A stretch of DNA of 64,000 bases from Variovorax boronicumulans (GTDB lineage: Bacteria > Pseudomonadota > Gammaproteobacteria > Burkholderiales > Burkholderiaceae_C): the NCBI RefSeq assembly GCF_007677875.1, contig NZ_VEDO01000027.1, positions 1-64,000 on the forward strand. Direction: 5' to 3'. The first letter of the stretch is position 1. Every line of letters begins with the position of its first letter. The position numbers and the translations under genes are program-made. The notes below the pieces were generated by a model, which saw only the letters and a program-made list of their open reading frames with translations, made no database searches and was not told the origin of the DNA. Shown piece by piece: positions 19,851 to 28,287 of this stretch.

Positions 19851-20582
19851 ATGCTCGAGCTCATCGACACCTATTGGCTCTACTTCCTGGTCGGCCAGTA
19901 TCCGAACGGGCCGCTGGGCGGCCTGACGCTCACGCTGCTGCTGGCCACGCTGGGCCTGCTGCTGGGCCTGCCGCTGGGCATCGTGCTGGGCCTGGCGCGC
20001 GTGAGCCCCATCGCCTGGCTGCGCCTGCCCGTCACGGCGCTGGTGTTCGTGGTGCGCGGCATTCCGCTGCTGATGGTGGTGTTCTGGGCCTACTTCTTCC
20101 TGCCCAGCGTCACCGGCGTGAAGACCGACCAGTTCTCCACCATGCTGATCGCGCTGGTGGTGTTCGACGCCGTCTACCTGGCCGAGATCGTGCGCGCGGG
20201 CATCCAGGGCGTGCCGCGCGGCCAGGTCGAGGCGGCCCGCTCTCTGGGTTTGGGCTGGTGGCGCACCATGCGCACGGTGGTGCTGCCGCAGGCCACGCGC
20301 GCCATGCTGCCCTCGCTGGTCAACCAGTTCGTCTCCACGATCAAGGAAACCTCTCTGGGCTACATCATCGGCCTGAACGAGGTGTCGTTCGTCACCACGC
20401 AGATCAACACCCAGGTGTTCACCCGCCCGGCGGAGCTCTATGCCATCCTGGGCCTGACCTACTTCCTCCTGTGCTTCGGCCTGTCGCGTCTGGCCTACTG
20501 GCTGGAACGACGGCTCGCCCGCGGCCCGCAGGCCGGCCGCGCCCGGCCCCGCAACGCCCGGCCCCAAGCGAGCGTCCCATGA
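19851..20582 (+). CDS. Amino-acid ABC transporter permease (second)
   Basis: 243-residue GltK/HisQ-type membrane subunit. Helices start around residue 25; [20 protein letters not shown] is typical, and the EAA docking loop is [20 protein letters not shown] near residue 130. It begins nine bases after the first permease and its stop overlaps the ATPase start (ATGA), so translation is coupled. The C-terminal tail is rich in Arg/Pro and cytoplasmic. Confidence 0.9.
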   Translation: MLELIDTYWLYFLVGQYPNGPLGGLTLTLLLATLGLLLGLPLGIVLGLARVSPIAWLRLPVTALVFVVRGIPLLMVVFWAYFFLPSVTGVKTDQFSTMLIALVVFDAVYLAEIVRAGIQGVPRGQVEAARSLGLGWWRTMRTVVLPQATRAMLPSLVNQFVSTIKETSLGYIIGLNEVSFVTTQINTQVFTRPAELYAILGLTYFLLCFGLSRLAYWLERRLARGPQAGRARPRNARPQASVP

Positions 20583-21382
20583 TCCAGTTCGACAAGGTCA
20601 ACAAGTGGTACGGCGCCTACCAGGCGCTGACCGACATCACGGAAACCATCGCCAAAGGCGAGGTGGTCGTGGTGTGCGGCCCCTCCGGCTCGGGCAAGTC
20701 CACGCTGATCCGCACCGTGAACCGGCTCGAGCCGATCCAGTCGGGCACGATCACCGTGGACGGGCGGGACATCCACGCGCGCGACGTCGACCTGAACGAC
20801 TTGCGCTCGCGCATCGGCTTCGTCTTCCAGCAGTTCAACCTGTTCCCGCACCTCACGGTGCTGCACAACTGCACGCTGGCGCCGATGCAGCTGCGCGGCC
20901 TGTCGCGCGCGCAGGCCGAGGAACGCGCGCTGGCATTGCTCGCGCGCGTGGGCGTGGCCCACAAGGCGGCCGCCTACCCCACCGACCTGTCCGGCGGGCA
21001 GCAGCAGCGTGTGGCGATCGCCCGCGCGCTGGCCATGCAGCCGCCGCTGATGCTGTTCGACGAACCCACCAGCGCGCTGGACCCGGAAATGGTCGGCGAG
21101 GTGCTGCTGGTCATGCGCGACTTGGCGCGCGAAGGCATGACCATGGTCTGCGTGACGCACGAGATGGGCTTTGCGCGCGAGGTGGCCGACCGCGTGCTGT
21201 TCATGGACGAAGGCCGCGTGCTGGAGCGCGCCACGCCGCAGGACTTCTTCAACCGGCCGCAGCATCCGCGCGCGCAGCAGTTCCTGTCCGACATCCGCAC
21301 GCCGTTCGCGTCCAGTACCTACCGGTCGGCGCCAGACCCCACGCATTTCACCGGATTTGAATCCTCAAGACAAAATCATTGA
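20579..21382 (+). CDS. Amino-acid ABC transporter ATP-binding protein
   Basis: 267 residues. Walker [10 protein letters not shown] near residue 39, Q-loop [12 protein letters not shown] signature [15 protein letters not shown], Walker [14 protein letters not shown] and the switch His in [10 protein letters not shown]. The closest family is GlnQ/GltL-type polar amino-acid importers. It overlaps the second permease by four bases. A C-terminal extension of about 25 residues after FLSDI is slightly longer than usual. Confidence 0.93.
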   Translation: MIQFDKVNKWYGAYQALTDITETIAKGEVVVVCGPSGSGKSTLIRTVNRLEPIQSGTITVDGRDIHARDVDLNDLRSRIGFVFQQFNLFPHLTVLHNCTLAPMQLRGLSRAQAEERALALLARVGVAHKAAAYPTDLSGGQQQRVAIARALAMQPPLMLFDEPTSALDPEMVGEVLLVMRDLAREGMTMVCVTHEMGFAREVADRVLFMDEGRVLERATPQDFFNRPQHPRAQQFLSDIRTPFASSTYRSAPDPTHFTGFESSRQNH

Positions 21383-21409
21383 AACTTTACGCACGGTCAG
21401 CGCTCTAGA
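21381..21409 (+). promoter_or_regulatory. Possible ECF/sigma-E-like promoter of the cytochrome b561-YceI operon
   Basis: GAAACTT (21381-21387) and TCTAGA (21404-21409) are 16 bases apart, close to the GAACTT-N16-TCTRA pattern of RpoE-type ECF sigma factors. The start codon of cytochrome b561 is 66 bases downstream. The -35-like element overlaps the stop codon of the ABC ATPase gene. Confidence 0.35.
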
Positions 21410-21474
21410 GTCGGGTCCGCACGGTTGACCACGCCCGACGGAAACCGACGCCCCACAAGAAAACACACGCCCGC

Positions 21475-22038
21475 ATGCCGACTTCCTCCGCCGCCCCGAC
21501 CCGATACACCGCCACGGCGATGGCCCTGCACTGGCTGCTGGCCCTGGCCCTGGTCGGCATCTTCGCGGTGGGCCTGTACATGACCAGCCTGCCGTTCTCG
21601 CCCGCGCGGCTCAAGCTCTACAACTGGCACAAATGGGCCGGGGTGAGCATCCTGGCGCTTTCGGCATTGCGGCTGCTGTGGCGCCTCACGCACCGGCCGC
21701 CCGCGCTGCCGGCCACCGTGCAGGAAGCCATGCCGCGCTGGCAGCAGATCGCCCACAGCGGCACCCACCATCTGCTGTACCTGCTGTTCTTCGCCGTGCC
21801 GCTGATCGGCTGGGCCTACAGCTCGGCTGCGGGCTTTCCCATCGTGTTCCTGGGCCTTGTGCCACTGCCCGATTTCGTGCCCGTCAACGCCGATCTGGCC
21901 GAACTGATCAAGCCGTGGCACGAGATCAGCGCTTATGCGCTGGCCGCACTGGTCGTCCTGCACGTGGCGGCCGCGCTCAAGCACCATTTCATCGACCGCG
22001 ACGGCCTGCTCGCGCGCATGCTGCCCGGCCGCGGTTGA
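21475..22038 (+). CDS. Cytochrome b561-family membrane protein
   Basis: 187 residues, four membrane helices, and conserved His residues for two b-type hemes: AMALHWLLALALV (helix 1), YNWHKWAGVSIL (helix 2), and HEISAYALAALVVLHVAAAL with KHHF (helix 4). Prokaryotic cyt b561 proteins pass electrons, possibly from quinol to superoxide. It is followed by two YceI genes, a pairing common in proteobacteria that suggests delivery of electrons or isoprenoid-quinone-linked chemistry in the periplasm. Confidence 0.9.
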   Translation: MPTSSAAPTRYTATAMALHWLLALALVGIFAVGLYMTSLPFSPARLKLYNWHKWAGVSILALSALRLLWRLTHRPPALPATVQEAMPRWQQIAHSGTHHLLYLLFFAVPLIGWAYSSAAGFPIVFLGLVPLPDFVPVNADLAELIKPWHEISAYALAALVVLHVAAALKHHFIDRDGLLARMLPGRG

Positions 22039-22067
22039 ACCTCTTCTTCCTTTCGTTCGGAGCTGTC

Positions 22068-22622
22068 ATGAAGTTCGTCACCACCTTTGCCGGCCTGATG
22101 CTGGCCGCCACCGCCGCGCTGGCGCAACAGGCCCTGGTGCCCGCGCAGAGCGAGATCGCTTTCGTGAGCAAGCAGATGGGCGTGCCCGTCGAGGGCCGCT
22201 TCAAGAAGTTCGACGCCCAGGTCGCGTTCGACCCGGCCAAGCTCGCCACCAGCAAGGTCGCCTTCACGGTGGACATGGGCAGCGCTTCGCTGAGCAAGGA
22301 GGCCGACGCCGAACTCGTCAAGCCCGTCTGGTTCAACACGCCCAAATTTCCGCAGGCCAGCTTCCAGTCCAGCGCCATCAAGGCCCTGGGCGGCGGCAAA
22401 TACGAAGTGGGGGGCAAGCTGTCCATCAAGGGCAACGCCCAGGACGTGGTCGTGCCCGTCACGCTGACGCAGAGCGGCGCCAATACCGTGGCCACGGGCG
22501 CCTTCACGATCAAGCGCCTGGCCTTCAAGATCGGCGAGAACGAATGGACCGACACGTCCATGGTCGCCGACGACGTGCAGGTCAAGCTCAAGCTCACGCT
22601 GACCGGCGTGCCCAAGCTCTGA
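22068..22622 (+). CDS. YceI-family periplasmic protein (first copy)
   Basis: 184 residues with a signal peptide (MKFVTTFAGLMLAATAALAQ) and the lipocalin-like YceI beta-barrel: SEIAFVSKQMGVPVEGRFKK at the start, DAELVKPVWFNTPKFPQASF in the middle. YceI proteins bind isoprenoid chains such as polyprenols or ubiquinone. This copy has the short-form sequence that often follows cyt b561. Second gene of the b561-YceI-YceI run. Confidence 0.9.
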   Translation: MKFVTTFAGLMLAATAALAQQALVPAQSEIAFVSKQMGVPVEGRFKKFDAQVAFDPAKLATSKVAFTVDMGSASLSKEADAELVKPVWFNTPKFPQASFQSSAIKALGGGKYEVGGKLSIKGNAQDVVVPVTLTQSGANTVATGAFTIKRLAFKIGENEWTDTSMVADDVQVKLKLTLTGVPKL

Positions 22623-22668
22623 CTCCCCCCAACCGCTCACCTTTTTCAACTCAACTGGAGATTCCTGG

Positions 22669-23256
22669 ATGCAACGCATTGCCCTGACCGCCCTGGCGAC
22701 CGCCGCCGCTTCGATCCTGCTGGCCGCCGGCAGCGCCCATGCGCAGAGCGCCACCTACGTGGTCGAGCCGACGCACACGTTCGCCACCTTCGAGATCAGC
22801 CACTTCGGCGCGGCCGTGAACCGCGGCCGCTTCGAGAAAAAGGAAGGCCAGATCACGCTGGACAAGGCGGCCAAGACCGGCAAGGTCGAGATCACGTTCC
22901 AGATCGCCTCCATCAGCACCGGCACGCCGCCATTCGACAAGCACCTGCAAAGCGCCGACATCTTCGACGCCGCCCAGTTCCCGACCGCCACCTTCGTCGG
23001 CGACAAGTTCACCTTCAACGGCGACAAGGTCAGCGAAGTGGCCGGCACCATGACCATCAAGGGCAAGAGCCAGCCCGTGACCTTCAAGGCCAAGCAGTTC
23101 AACTGCTACGAGAGCCCCATGCTCAAGCGCGAAGTCTGCGGTGGCGACTTCGAAACCACGATCGACCGCACCGCCTTCGGCGTGGACTACGGCATCAAAT
23201 TCGGCATTCCGAAGGAAGTGCGCATCGTGGCCCAGATCGAGGCCATCAAGCAGTAA
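22669..23256 (+). CDS. YceI-family periplasmic protein (second copy)
   Basis: 195 residues with signal peptide ending SAHA and the canonical YceI body: YVVEPTHTFATFEISHFG, DKHLQSADIFDAAQFPTATF, and a terminal ATFVG-type strand pattern. Two Cys (FNCYES and EVCGGDF) could form a disulfide, as in the larger YceI class. It follows the first copy by 46 bases. The two copies differ enough to suggest old duplication or separate ligands. Confidence 0.92.
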   Translation: MQRIALTALATAAASILLAAGSAHAQSATYVVEPTHTFATFEISHFGAAVNRGRFEKKEGQITLDKAAKTGKVEITFQIASISTGTPPFDKHLQSADIFDAAQFPTATFVGDKFTFNGDKVSEVAGTMTIKGKSQPVTFKAKQFNCYESPMLKREVCGGDFETTIDRTAFGVDYGIKFGIPKEVRIVAQIEAIKQ

Positions 23257-23261
23257 GCGCC

Positions 23262-23438
23262 GCACCCCCTGGTGAATGGGTTTTCAATCTCGGCCTTGCG
23301 CAGAAACAGCGCAGGCGCCGGGCAGCCTGCAACCAGGACGCCCTGCGGCAAACCCCTCGGCACGAGGCGTTCGAGCAGCGTCGCGTTGCCCGGATTGGCC
23401 AGCGCGCCTGCGACCAGTTCGTCGGCGCACAGCGCCAT
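23262..23438 (-). pseudogene. Truncated remnant, possibly of a nucleotidyltransferase (NTP_transf_6-like)
   Basis: From an ATG at 23438, six bases after the isochorismatase-like stop, a frame with normal codon bias for this genome runs MALCADELVAGALANPGNAT, LLERLVPRGLPQGVLVAGCP and then loses coding character near 23270, continuing into the antisense of yceI (stop 23187). The first 45 residues resemble the N-terminus of the DUF925/NTP_transf_6 nucleotidyltransferases (pattern N..LLERL..LGLP...LVAGC). The catalytic part is missing. I read it as a 3'-deleted gene; the family match is from memory and uncertain. Confidence 0.35.
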
Positions 23439-23444
23439 GCCCTA

Positions 23445-24041
23445 CTACTTGATCAGCGCGTGCACGGCCTTGAATTCGGGGTGCTCGGCCGTCTCCAGCC
23501 ATTCGAACAGCACCATCTCGGTGGTCACCAGTTCGGCGCCGGCGCCGGCCAGGCGGTCGAAGGCGGCATCGCGGTTGCGCTCGGTGCGCGAGCCGCAGGC
23601 ATCGGTCACAACCCAAACCTCCATCTCTTCCTCGAGCAGTTCGAGCGCGGTCTGCAACAGGCAGACGTGGGCCTCGCAGCCGGCGATCACGATGCTGCCG
23701 CGCTCCGACTCGGCGGGCTTCTGCAGGTGCTTGGGCAGGCTGCGTGCATTGCCGCCAGCCGGCTTGGCGGGCGGCTGCAGCCATTCGCCCAGGCCTTCCG
23801 CCACGGCGCTGAAATGCATCTTGGCCAGGGTGCGCTGGCACAGCGCGCGCAACTCGGGCAGGTTGGGGCCGAGCCTGGACGGGTTCTGTTCCGTGCCCCA
23901 GACCGGCACCTCCAGCAACTGCGCGGCCTGTGCCAGCCTGAGCGCGTTGGCCGCCACCTCGGCATGGCCGGCAATGGCCGGCATGAGCTTTTGCTGGTAG
24001 TCGACCAGCACGAGTTGGGAGGTGGAGGCTTGCAGCAGCAT
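23445..24041 (-). CDS. Isochorismatase-family cysteine hydrolase
   Basis: 198 residues with the alpha/beta hydrolase-like isochorismatase fold: catalytic Asp in LVLVDYQQKLMPAI, Lys-containing central region (RTLAKMHFSAV), and nucleophile Cys in IVIAGCEAHVCLLQTAL. The closest subfamily is the YcaC/hydrolase group acting on amides. ATG at 24041 (MLLQASTSQL) is preferred over one at 24074. A truncated gene follows downstream. Substrate unknown. Confidence 0.85.
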   Translation of the reverse strand: MLLQASTSQLVLVDYQQKLMPAIAGHAEVAANALRLAQAAQLLEVPVWGTEQNPSRLGPNLPELRALCQRTLAKMHFSAVAEGLGEWLQPPAKPAGGNARSLPKHLQKPAESERGSIVIAGCEAHVCLLQTALELLEEEMEVWVVTDACGSRTERNRDAAFDRLAGAGAELVTTEMVLFEWLETAEHPEFKAVHALIK

Positions 24042-24376
24042 GGCAATCGTCGGTCTTGGGAAACAGCCAGCCATGATAGGTGGGCGTGCCCGGCCCCTGC
24101 GCCGCCCGGACGCAAAAAAGCTCGGCGCGCGCGGGGCTTGGGACAGCGACATCTGGATCACGACGGCATCGCTCCTCAGCAAGCCGCCGCGGCAGAGGGG
24201 GGAGGTCGTGTCAACCGCGACATGGCCGGGTGTGCCACTGCCGTTGGTGGTCCACGTGCAGGCATTCGCGCCGGGCGCGAGACCGAGTGGATACCGCCGA
24301 CTGCAAAGGCGCGGGGACAAGAACCGAGGTTTGCCGCCAAGACCTCACACCAGCATCTGCGCGGCTCCTCAGCCCA
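24042..24376. other. Non-coding region between hydrolase and aldose dehydrogenase genes
   Basis: 335 bases. Both flanking genes are on the minus strand, so it holds the end of the dehydrogenase transcript and the promoter of the hydrolase. An AAGC...GCTT hairpin followed by six T (minus strand, around 24113-24140) is a possible weak terminator. No convincing gene is present. Confidence 0.4.
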
Positions 24377-25531
24377 TCAAGGCGCCGTCGGCACCAACCG
24401 CAACAGCTGGCCGCTGCTGGCATCGGTCAATACGTAGAGCAGGCCGTCCGGACCCTGGCGCACGTCGCGCACGCGCTGGTCCACATCCTCCAGCAGTCGC
24501 TGCTCGCGCACCACCTGGCCGTCGGCGCCCAGTTCCAGCCGGTAGAGCCGGCTGAACTTGAGCGACCCCACGAAAAGGCTGCCCTGCCAGGCTTTGCCAT
24601 AGCGCTCGCTGGTCAGGAAGGCCATTCCCGAGGGCGCGATCGAGGGCGCCCAGTATTTGAGTGGCTGTTCCATCCCGGCCTTCTCGGTCAGACCATCGCC
24701 GATGGGGGCGCCGCCATAGTTCACGCCGTGCGTGATGATCGGCCAGCCGTAGTTGCGGCCCGGCTGGATGAGGTTGATCTCGTCGCCGCCCTGGGCGCCG
24801 TGCTCGTGCGTCCAAAGCCGGCCATCCGGCGCCAGCGTCGCGCCCTGCAGGTTGCGGTGGCCGTAGCTCCAAATCTCGGGCAGGGCCCCGGCACGGCCGG
24901 CGAAGGGGTTGTCGCGCGGCACGCTGCCGTCCTTGCCCACGCGCACGACCTTGCCGTGGTGGTTGCCCAGGGTCTGGGCGTCGGCCATGCGGCTGTAGCG
25001 GTCGCCCAGGGTCAGGAACAGTGTGCCGTCGGGCTTGCCGTTCACTTGGCGTTCGACGATGCGGCAGCCGAAGTGCGCGCTGCTGGCGACCTTGGGTTGC
25101 TGGCTGAAGACCACGCGCGAGTCCTCCAGACGCGTGCGGTCGTCCGACAGGCGCGCACGCGCAAGCGCCGTGCTGTTGCCGCCGCCGCGCGTCGCCGGCT
25201 CGCTGTAGCAGAAGTACACGAGGCGGTTGTCGGCAAAGCCACTGTCCAGTACCACGTCGAGCAGGCCGCCCTGGCCGCCGGCCGCGATCTCGGGCAGACC
25301 GGTCAGCGGCGCACCGAGCCGGCCGTCGGGCTCGACCACGCGCATGCGGCCGGGCCGCTCGGTGACGAGGAAGCGGCCTTCAGGCAGGAAGGCCAGGCCC
25401 CAGGGGTTCTGCAGCCCAGCCGCCACGGCCTGGGTGCGCACCGGCGACTGGGCAGCGGCGGGCCACGCGAGAAGGACGCTCAAGCCGGCCACCACGAGGC
25501 CCATCCGGCGCGCAAACGATGACAGGGACAT
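24377..25531 (-). CDS. PQQ-dependent aldose sugar dehydrogenase (YliI/Asd-like)
   Basis: 384-residue periplasmic six-bladed propeller. Signal peptide MSLSSFARRMGLVVAGLSVL ending AWPAAAQ. Family signatures: GLQNPWGLAFLPEGRFLVTE, GGQGGLLDVVLD, WSYGHRNLQGATL, EHGAQGGDEINLIQPGRNYG (Ca/PQQ site) and the late QGPDGLLYVLTD. Such enzymes oxidise aldoses with PQQ and pass electrons to the respiratory chain. Start ATG at 25531 gives the signal peptide; an upstream in-frame start at 25600 does not. No PQQ synthesis genes lie in the window. Confidence 0.9.
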   Translation of the reverse strand: MSLSSFARRMGLVVAGLSVLLAWPAAAQSPVRTQAVAAGLQNPWGLAFLPEGRFLVTERPGRMRVVEPDGRLGAPLTGLPEIAAGGQGGLLDVVLDSGFADNRLVYFCYSEPATRGGGNSTALARARLSDDRTRLEDSRVVFSQQPKVASSAHFGCRIVERQVNGKPDGTLFLTLGDRYSRMADAQTLGNHHGKVVRVGKDGSVPRDNPFAGRAGALPEIWSYGHRNLQGATLAPDGRLWTHEHGAQGGDEINLIQPGRNYGWPIITHGVNYGGAPIGDGLTEKAGMEQPLKYWAPSIAPSGMAFLTSERYGKAWQGSLFVGSLKFSRLYRLELGADGQVVREQRLLEDVDQRVRDVRQGPDGLLYVLTDASSGQLLRLVPTAP

Positions 25532-25683
25532 GCGTTCAGATCCTGAAAATGCGGGTGCTGGCCGCGGACTGCTCTGCCATCCGCGCGCCAGTTGGAGCAA
25601 TGCGTTGAGCGATTCGTTCGGCTTCGATGACGGGCTTATGTAGGAGCGTCGGCCGTGTTTCTGTCGGAAAATTTGCCATCATG

Positions 25684-25702
25684 TTACAAATTTAATTTGT
25701 AA
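25684..25702. promoter_or_regulatory. AT-rich perfect dyad between divergent genes
   Basis: TTACAAATTTAATTTGTAA is a perfect 8-bp inverted repeat with a 3-base centre, in an AT-rich stretch of an otherwise GC-rich region. It lies midway between the starts of the aldose dehydrogenase (25531, minus) and NlpC/P60 (25778, plus). Symmetry and composition resemble MarR/OhrR-type operators, but no regulator is identified. Confidence 0.5.
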
Positions 25703-25777
25703 ATCATTATGAATCAATTACTTGCGATGTAATCTTCGCTTGACGTCTGAATAGCCAAGGCCTTACTCTCCCGCCCC

Positions 25778-26395
25778 ATGCCTCGCTGGACCGCCGTATT
25801 TCTTCTCGCCTGCTGCGTTGCCAGCGCCGCCCAAGCCGCCCCTTCTGAGTCTCCCCTGCCGACCGCAGCGCCGGAGATGCCGGCCGACATGCAGCGCGCA
25901 CTGGCCGAACGCGGTCTGGTGCGCCAGACCCTGGGCCACATCGAACAGGTCGGCCAGACGATGCGGGACACGACGTCCGACCTGGTGGGCACAGCCATGG
26001 GTTTTCTGGGCGTGCCCTACCGGCGTGGCGGCAATTCGGCCGAATCGGGCTTCGATTGCAGCGGCTTCGTCCGAGCCGTGTACTCGCAGACCGTGGGCCT
26101 GGTGTTGCCGCGCCGCGCCAACGAGCAGGCCGCCGCCACCGACACGATCGAAAAACGCGATCTGCAGCCTGGCGACCTCGTGTTCTTCAACACCATGCGC
26201 CGCACTTTCAGCCACGTGGGCATCTACGTGGGCGACGGGAAGTTCGTGCACGCCCCACGCAGTGGCGCGAAGGTCCGTGTCGAAGACATGGACAGCAGCT
26301 ATTGGAAGCGCCGCTTCGACGGCGCCCGCCGGGTCGAGACCGACACGCCGCTGGACGCCAGCGCGCTGACCAGGCTGGGCGCCGGCGGCAACTGA
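25778..26395 (+). CDS. NlpC/P60-family peptidoglycan endopeptidase
   Basis: 205 residues. Signal peptide MPRWTAVFLLACCVASAAQA. A linker of about 50 residues precedes the NlpC/P60 domain (about 70-180) with catalytic Cys94 in GFDCSGFVRAVY, His146 in FSHVGIYVGDGKF and third residue His158 in VHAP. YRRGG is the typical motif before the Cys. It cleaves peptide stems in the cell wall. Upstream lies an AT-rich region with the 25684-25702 dyad. Confidence 0.92.
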   Translation: MPRWTAVFLLACCVASAAQAAPSESPLPTAAPEMPADMQRALAERGLVRQTLGHIEQVGQTMRDTTSDLVGTAMGFLGVPYRRGGNSAESGFDCSGFVRAVYSQTVGLVLPRRANEQAAATDTIEKRDLQPGDLVFFNTMRRTFSHVGIYVGDGKFVHAPRSGAKVRVEDMDSSYWKRRFDGARRVETDTPLDASALTRLGAGGN

Positions 26396-26454
26396 GCCAC
26401 CGGTCTTCGCCCCAGCTTCAGCGTCGCCCGATGCGCGCGCCCGCCCGTCGGCGC

Positions 26455-26472
26455 AGCCGCAGCACTGCGGCT
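26455..26472. terminator. Stem-loop between convergent genes
   Basis: AGCCGCAG and CTGCGGCT pair with CA between them (effective 7-bp stem, 4-base loop). It lies between the convergent NlpC/P60 and M16 genes with no T-run, so termination is possible but unproven. Confidence 0.35.
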
Positions 26473-26523
26473 TGGTACTGCCAGCGCTAGACACGGTCGC
26501 TTGCGCGCGGCCATCGTGGCCAG

Positions 26524-27873
26524 CTAAAGCGCTGCCGACCGGATCCGTCCCGGGCTGGATCCCGACAGGCGCTCGGCCAGTTGCCGCGCGCTCCGTGCGC
26601 TGGCGCCTTTGCCTGTGATCGCCAGCGCGGGCGCATGGGCCAGCATGCGCTGGAACACCGCGCGCACTTCGTCCGCGCCGATGTCATCGACCGTGGCAAG
26701 CGCGTCGGCCAGCGACAGCACGCTGCCACTGGCTTGCAGTTCTTCGACGGCCTGCTCCATCGTGGCGTAGGTACGTTCCGCGGCACGCACGCGGGCCACG
26801 GCCAGCTGGTTCTTGGCCCGCTCCAGGTGCAGGGGATCGATCGCTGCGGCCTGCGCGCGCAGCAATTCGCCGGTGGCTGCAACCAGCGCGTCCAGCTTGT
26901 CCGGCGTCGTCACCGCGTGCACGACGAAGTTGGCCCAGACGTCGCCCTTGTCGATCGTGGCATCGGCGGCGTAGGCCAGGCCGAGCTTTTCCCGCACCGT
27001 GTCGACCAGGGGCGAGGACATGCCGCCGCCGAACAGGTTCGCGGCCACCGCCGCCACGAGGCGCCAGCGCTGCCGGGGCATCGCATCCGGCAGCGCCGGC
27101 GCCACCGGGTAGGCGATGTTCAAGAACACCTGCGAGACCTGCGTGAAGCGCCGTGCCACAGCCTGCCCGACATAGGCCGCGGGCGCAGGAGGCCTCGTCG
27201 CCAAAGCATCGTGCGCTGCGGGCATTGCGCCGAAGAGCTCCGCCGCGAGCGCCATCCAGGCCGCGACGTCGAAGTTGCCGGCCGCGGCGACGACCGTCTT
27301 GTCCGCCACGTAATGCGACTGCACGTGGCGCAGCAGGTCGTCGCGCGAGAAGCCTTCGATGTTGGCGAGGGTGCCGATCACGGGCATGCCCATGGGCGCA
27401 TCGCCCCAGATGGCACGGTCGAGCAGATCGTCGGCGCTGTCCTGCGGATCCTCGTCGTACTCGATGGCCTCCTGACGGATCACCTGCAGTTCGCGCTGTA
27501 GTTCATGCGCGGGAAAGGTGCTGTTCAGCACGATGTCGGCCGTCATGCGCAAGAGCTGCCCGGCATGCCGGCCCAGGCCCGTCATGAAGTAGCCGGTGGC
27601 ATCCTTGCCGGTGAACGCGTTGACGTCGGCGCCCAGTCGCTCGGCATCCAGATTGATCGCCTGCACGGAGCGCGTGGCGGTGCCCTTGAACGCCATGTGC
27701 TCCAGCACGTGGCCGATGCCGTTGGTGCCCGGCGCCTCGTCGCGGGACCCGACCCGCAGGAACACGCCCACGCTGACACTTTGCACTTGCGGCATCGGCA
27801 CGGCAAGCAGGCGCACGCCGTTCGCGAGCGTGCGCAGCGCTGCGGCGCCGCCCGCCTGTGGATGGGGCGCCAT
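26524..27873 (-). CDS. M16-family (pitrilysin-type) zinc metallopeptidase
   Basis: 449 residues with the two-domain M16B layout. The inverted zinc motif HxxEH is HVLEH at residues 55-59 (GIGHVLEHMAFKGT), and the third ligand Glu lies in QVIRQEAIEYDEDP near residue 132. The C-terminal domain contains the GGGMSSPLVDTVREKLGLAY signature. Mitochondrial-processing-peptidase-like bacterial proteins of this size cut peptides in cytosol or periplasm; no signal peptide is visible. Its ATG lies three bases after the stop of an XRE-type regulator gene, so the two are cotranscribed. Confidence 0.92.
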   Translation of the reverse strand: MAPHPQAGGAAALRTLANGVRLLAVPMPQVQSVSVGVFLRVGSRDEAPGTNGIGHVLEHMAFKGTATRSVQAINLDAERLGADVNAFTGKDATGYFMTGLGRHAGQLLRMTADIVLNSTFPAHELQRELQVIRQEAIEYDEDPQDSADDLLDRAIWGDAPMGMPVIGTLANIEGFSRDDLLRHVQSHYVADKTVVAAAGNFDVAAWMALAAELFGAMPAAHDALATRPPAPAAYVGQAVARRFTQVSQVFLNIAYPVAPALPDAMPRQRWRLVAAVAANLFGGGMSSPLVDTVREKLGLAYAADATIDKGDVWANFVVHAVTTPDKLDALVAATGELLRAQAAAIDPLHLERAKNQLAVARVRAAERTYATMEQAVEELQASGSVLSLADALATVDDIGADEVRAVFQRMLAHAPALAITGKGASARSARQLAERLSGSSPGRIRSAAL

Positions 27874-27876
27874 GGC

Positions 27877-28134
27877 TCAGCGGTCCTGTGGCGCTTGCGG
27901 CTGGACCGCAATACCGTAGAGCGCCAGCAGGCCGACCATGTGGCCGATGGACACGCCGGGCTCGCCCGCTTCGACGCGGCCGATCGTCTGCACGTGCACG
28001 CCCAGGCGCGCGGCCGCAGCGGCCTGGCCCTCGCCCGCCGCGAGCCGCCCGGCCTTGGCCGCCGCCCCCAGGGTCCGGATGGTCTGCAAGGCGTCGTCGC
28101 CGATGTCTGTGGAAATGCGCTTGCCTTGGGTCAT
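27877..28134 (-). CDS. Small XRE-family helix-turn-helix protein
   Basis: 85 residues. The helix-turn-helix reads GEGQAAAAARLGVHVQTIGR followed by VEAGEPGVSIGHMVGLLALYGI, a pattern seen in HipB-like small regulators. ATG at 28134 starts MTQGKRISTDIGDD. The following gene is not hipA but an M16 metallopeptidase, three bases downstream. It is likely autoregulatory. An in-frame upstream start at 28218 would add a proline-rich stretch with no support. Confidence 0.8.
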   Translation of the reverse strand: MTQGKRISTDIGDDALQTIRTLGAAAKAGRLAAGEGQAAAAARLGVHVQTIGRVEAGEPGVSIGHMVGLLALYGIAVQPQAPQDR

Positions 28135-28287
28135 CGCTGCATTGTCGCCGCGCAGCCGGTGCGAGACCGGCGCAGGGCGCCGCCCGCCTGATTCGATGCC
28201 GGTATCAGATGGCCCCAAATCGGTATTGGACGGCCTATCGGAGCGGCGCTATGGTCGGCCCCACCAGAACATGATGGAGACAAGTGC

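Noticed and set aside
24113-24140. Strong terminator of the aldose dehydrogenase gene
   Set aside because: Stem is only four to six pairs with mismatches and lies about 240 bases past the stop; kept only as a weak note.
27877-28134. HipBA toxin-antitoxin pair
   Set aside because: The downstream gene has a complete M16 zinc site and no kinase motifs, so it is not HipA.
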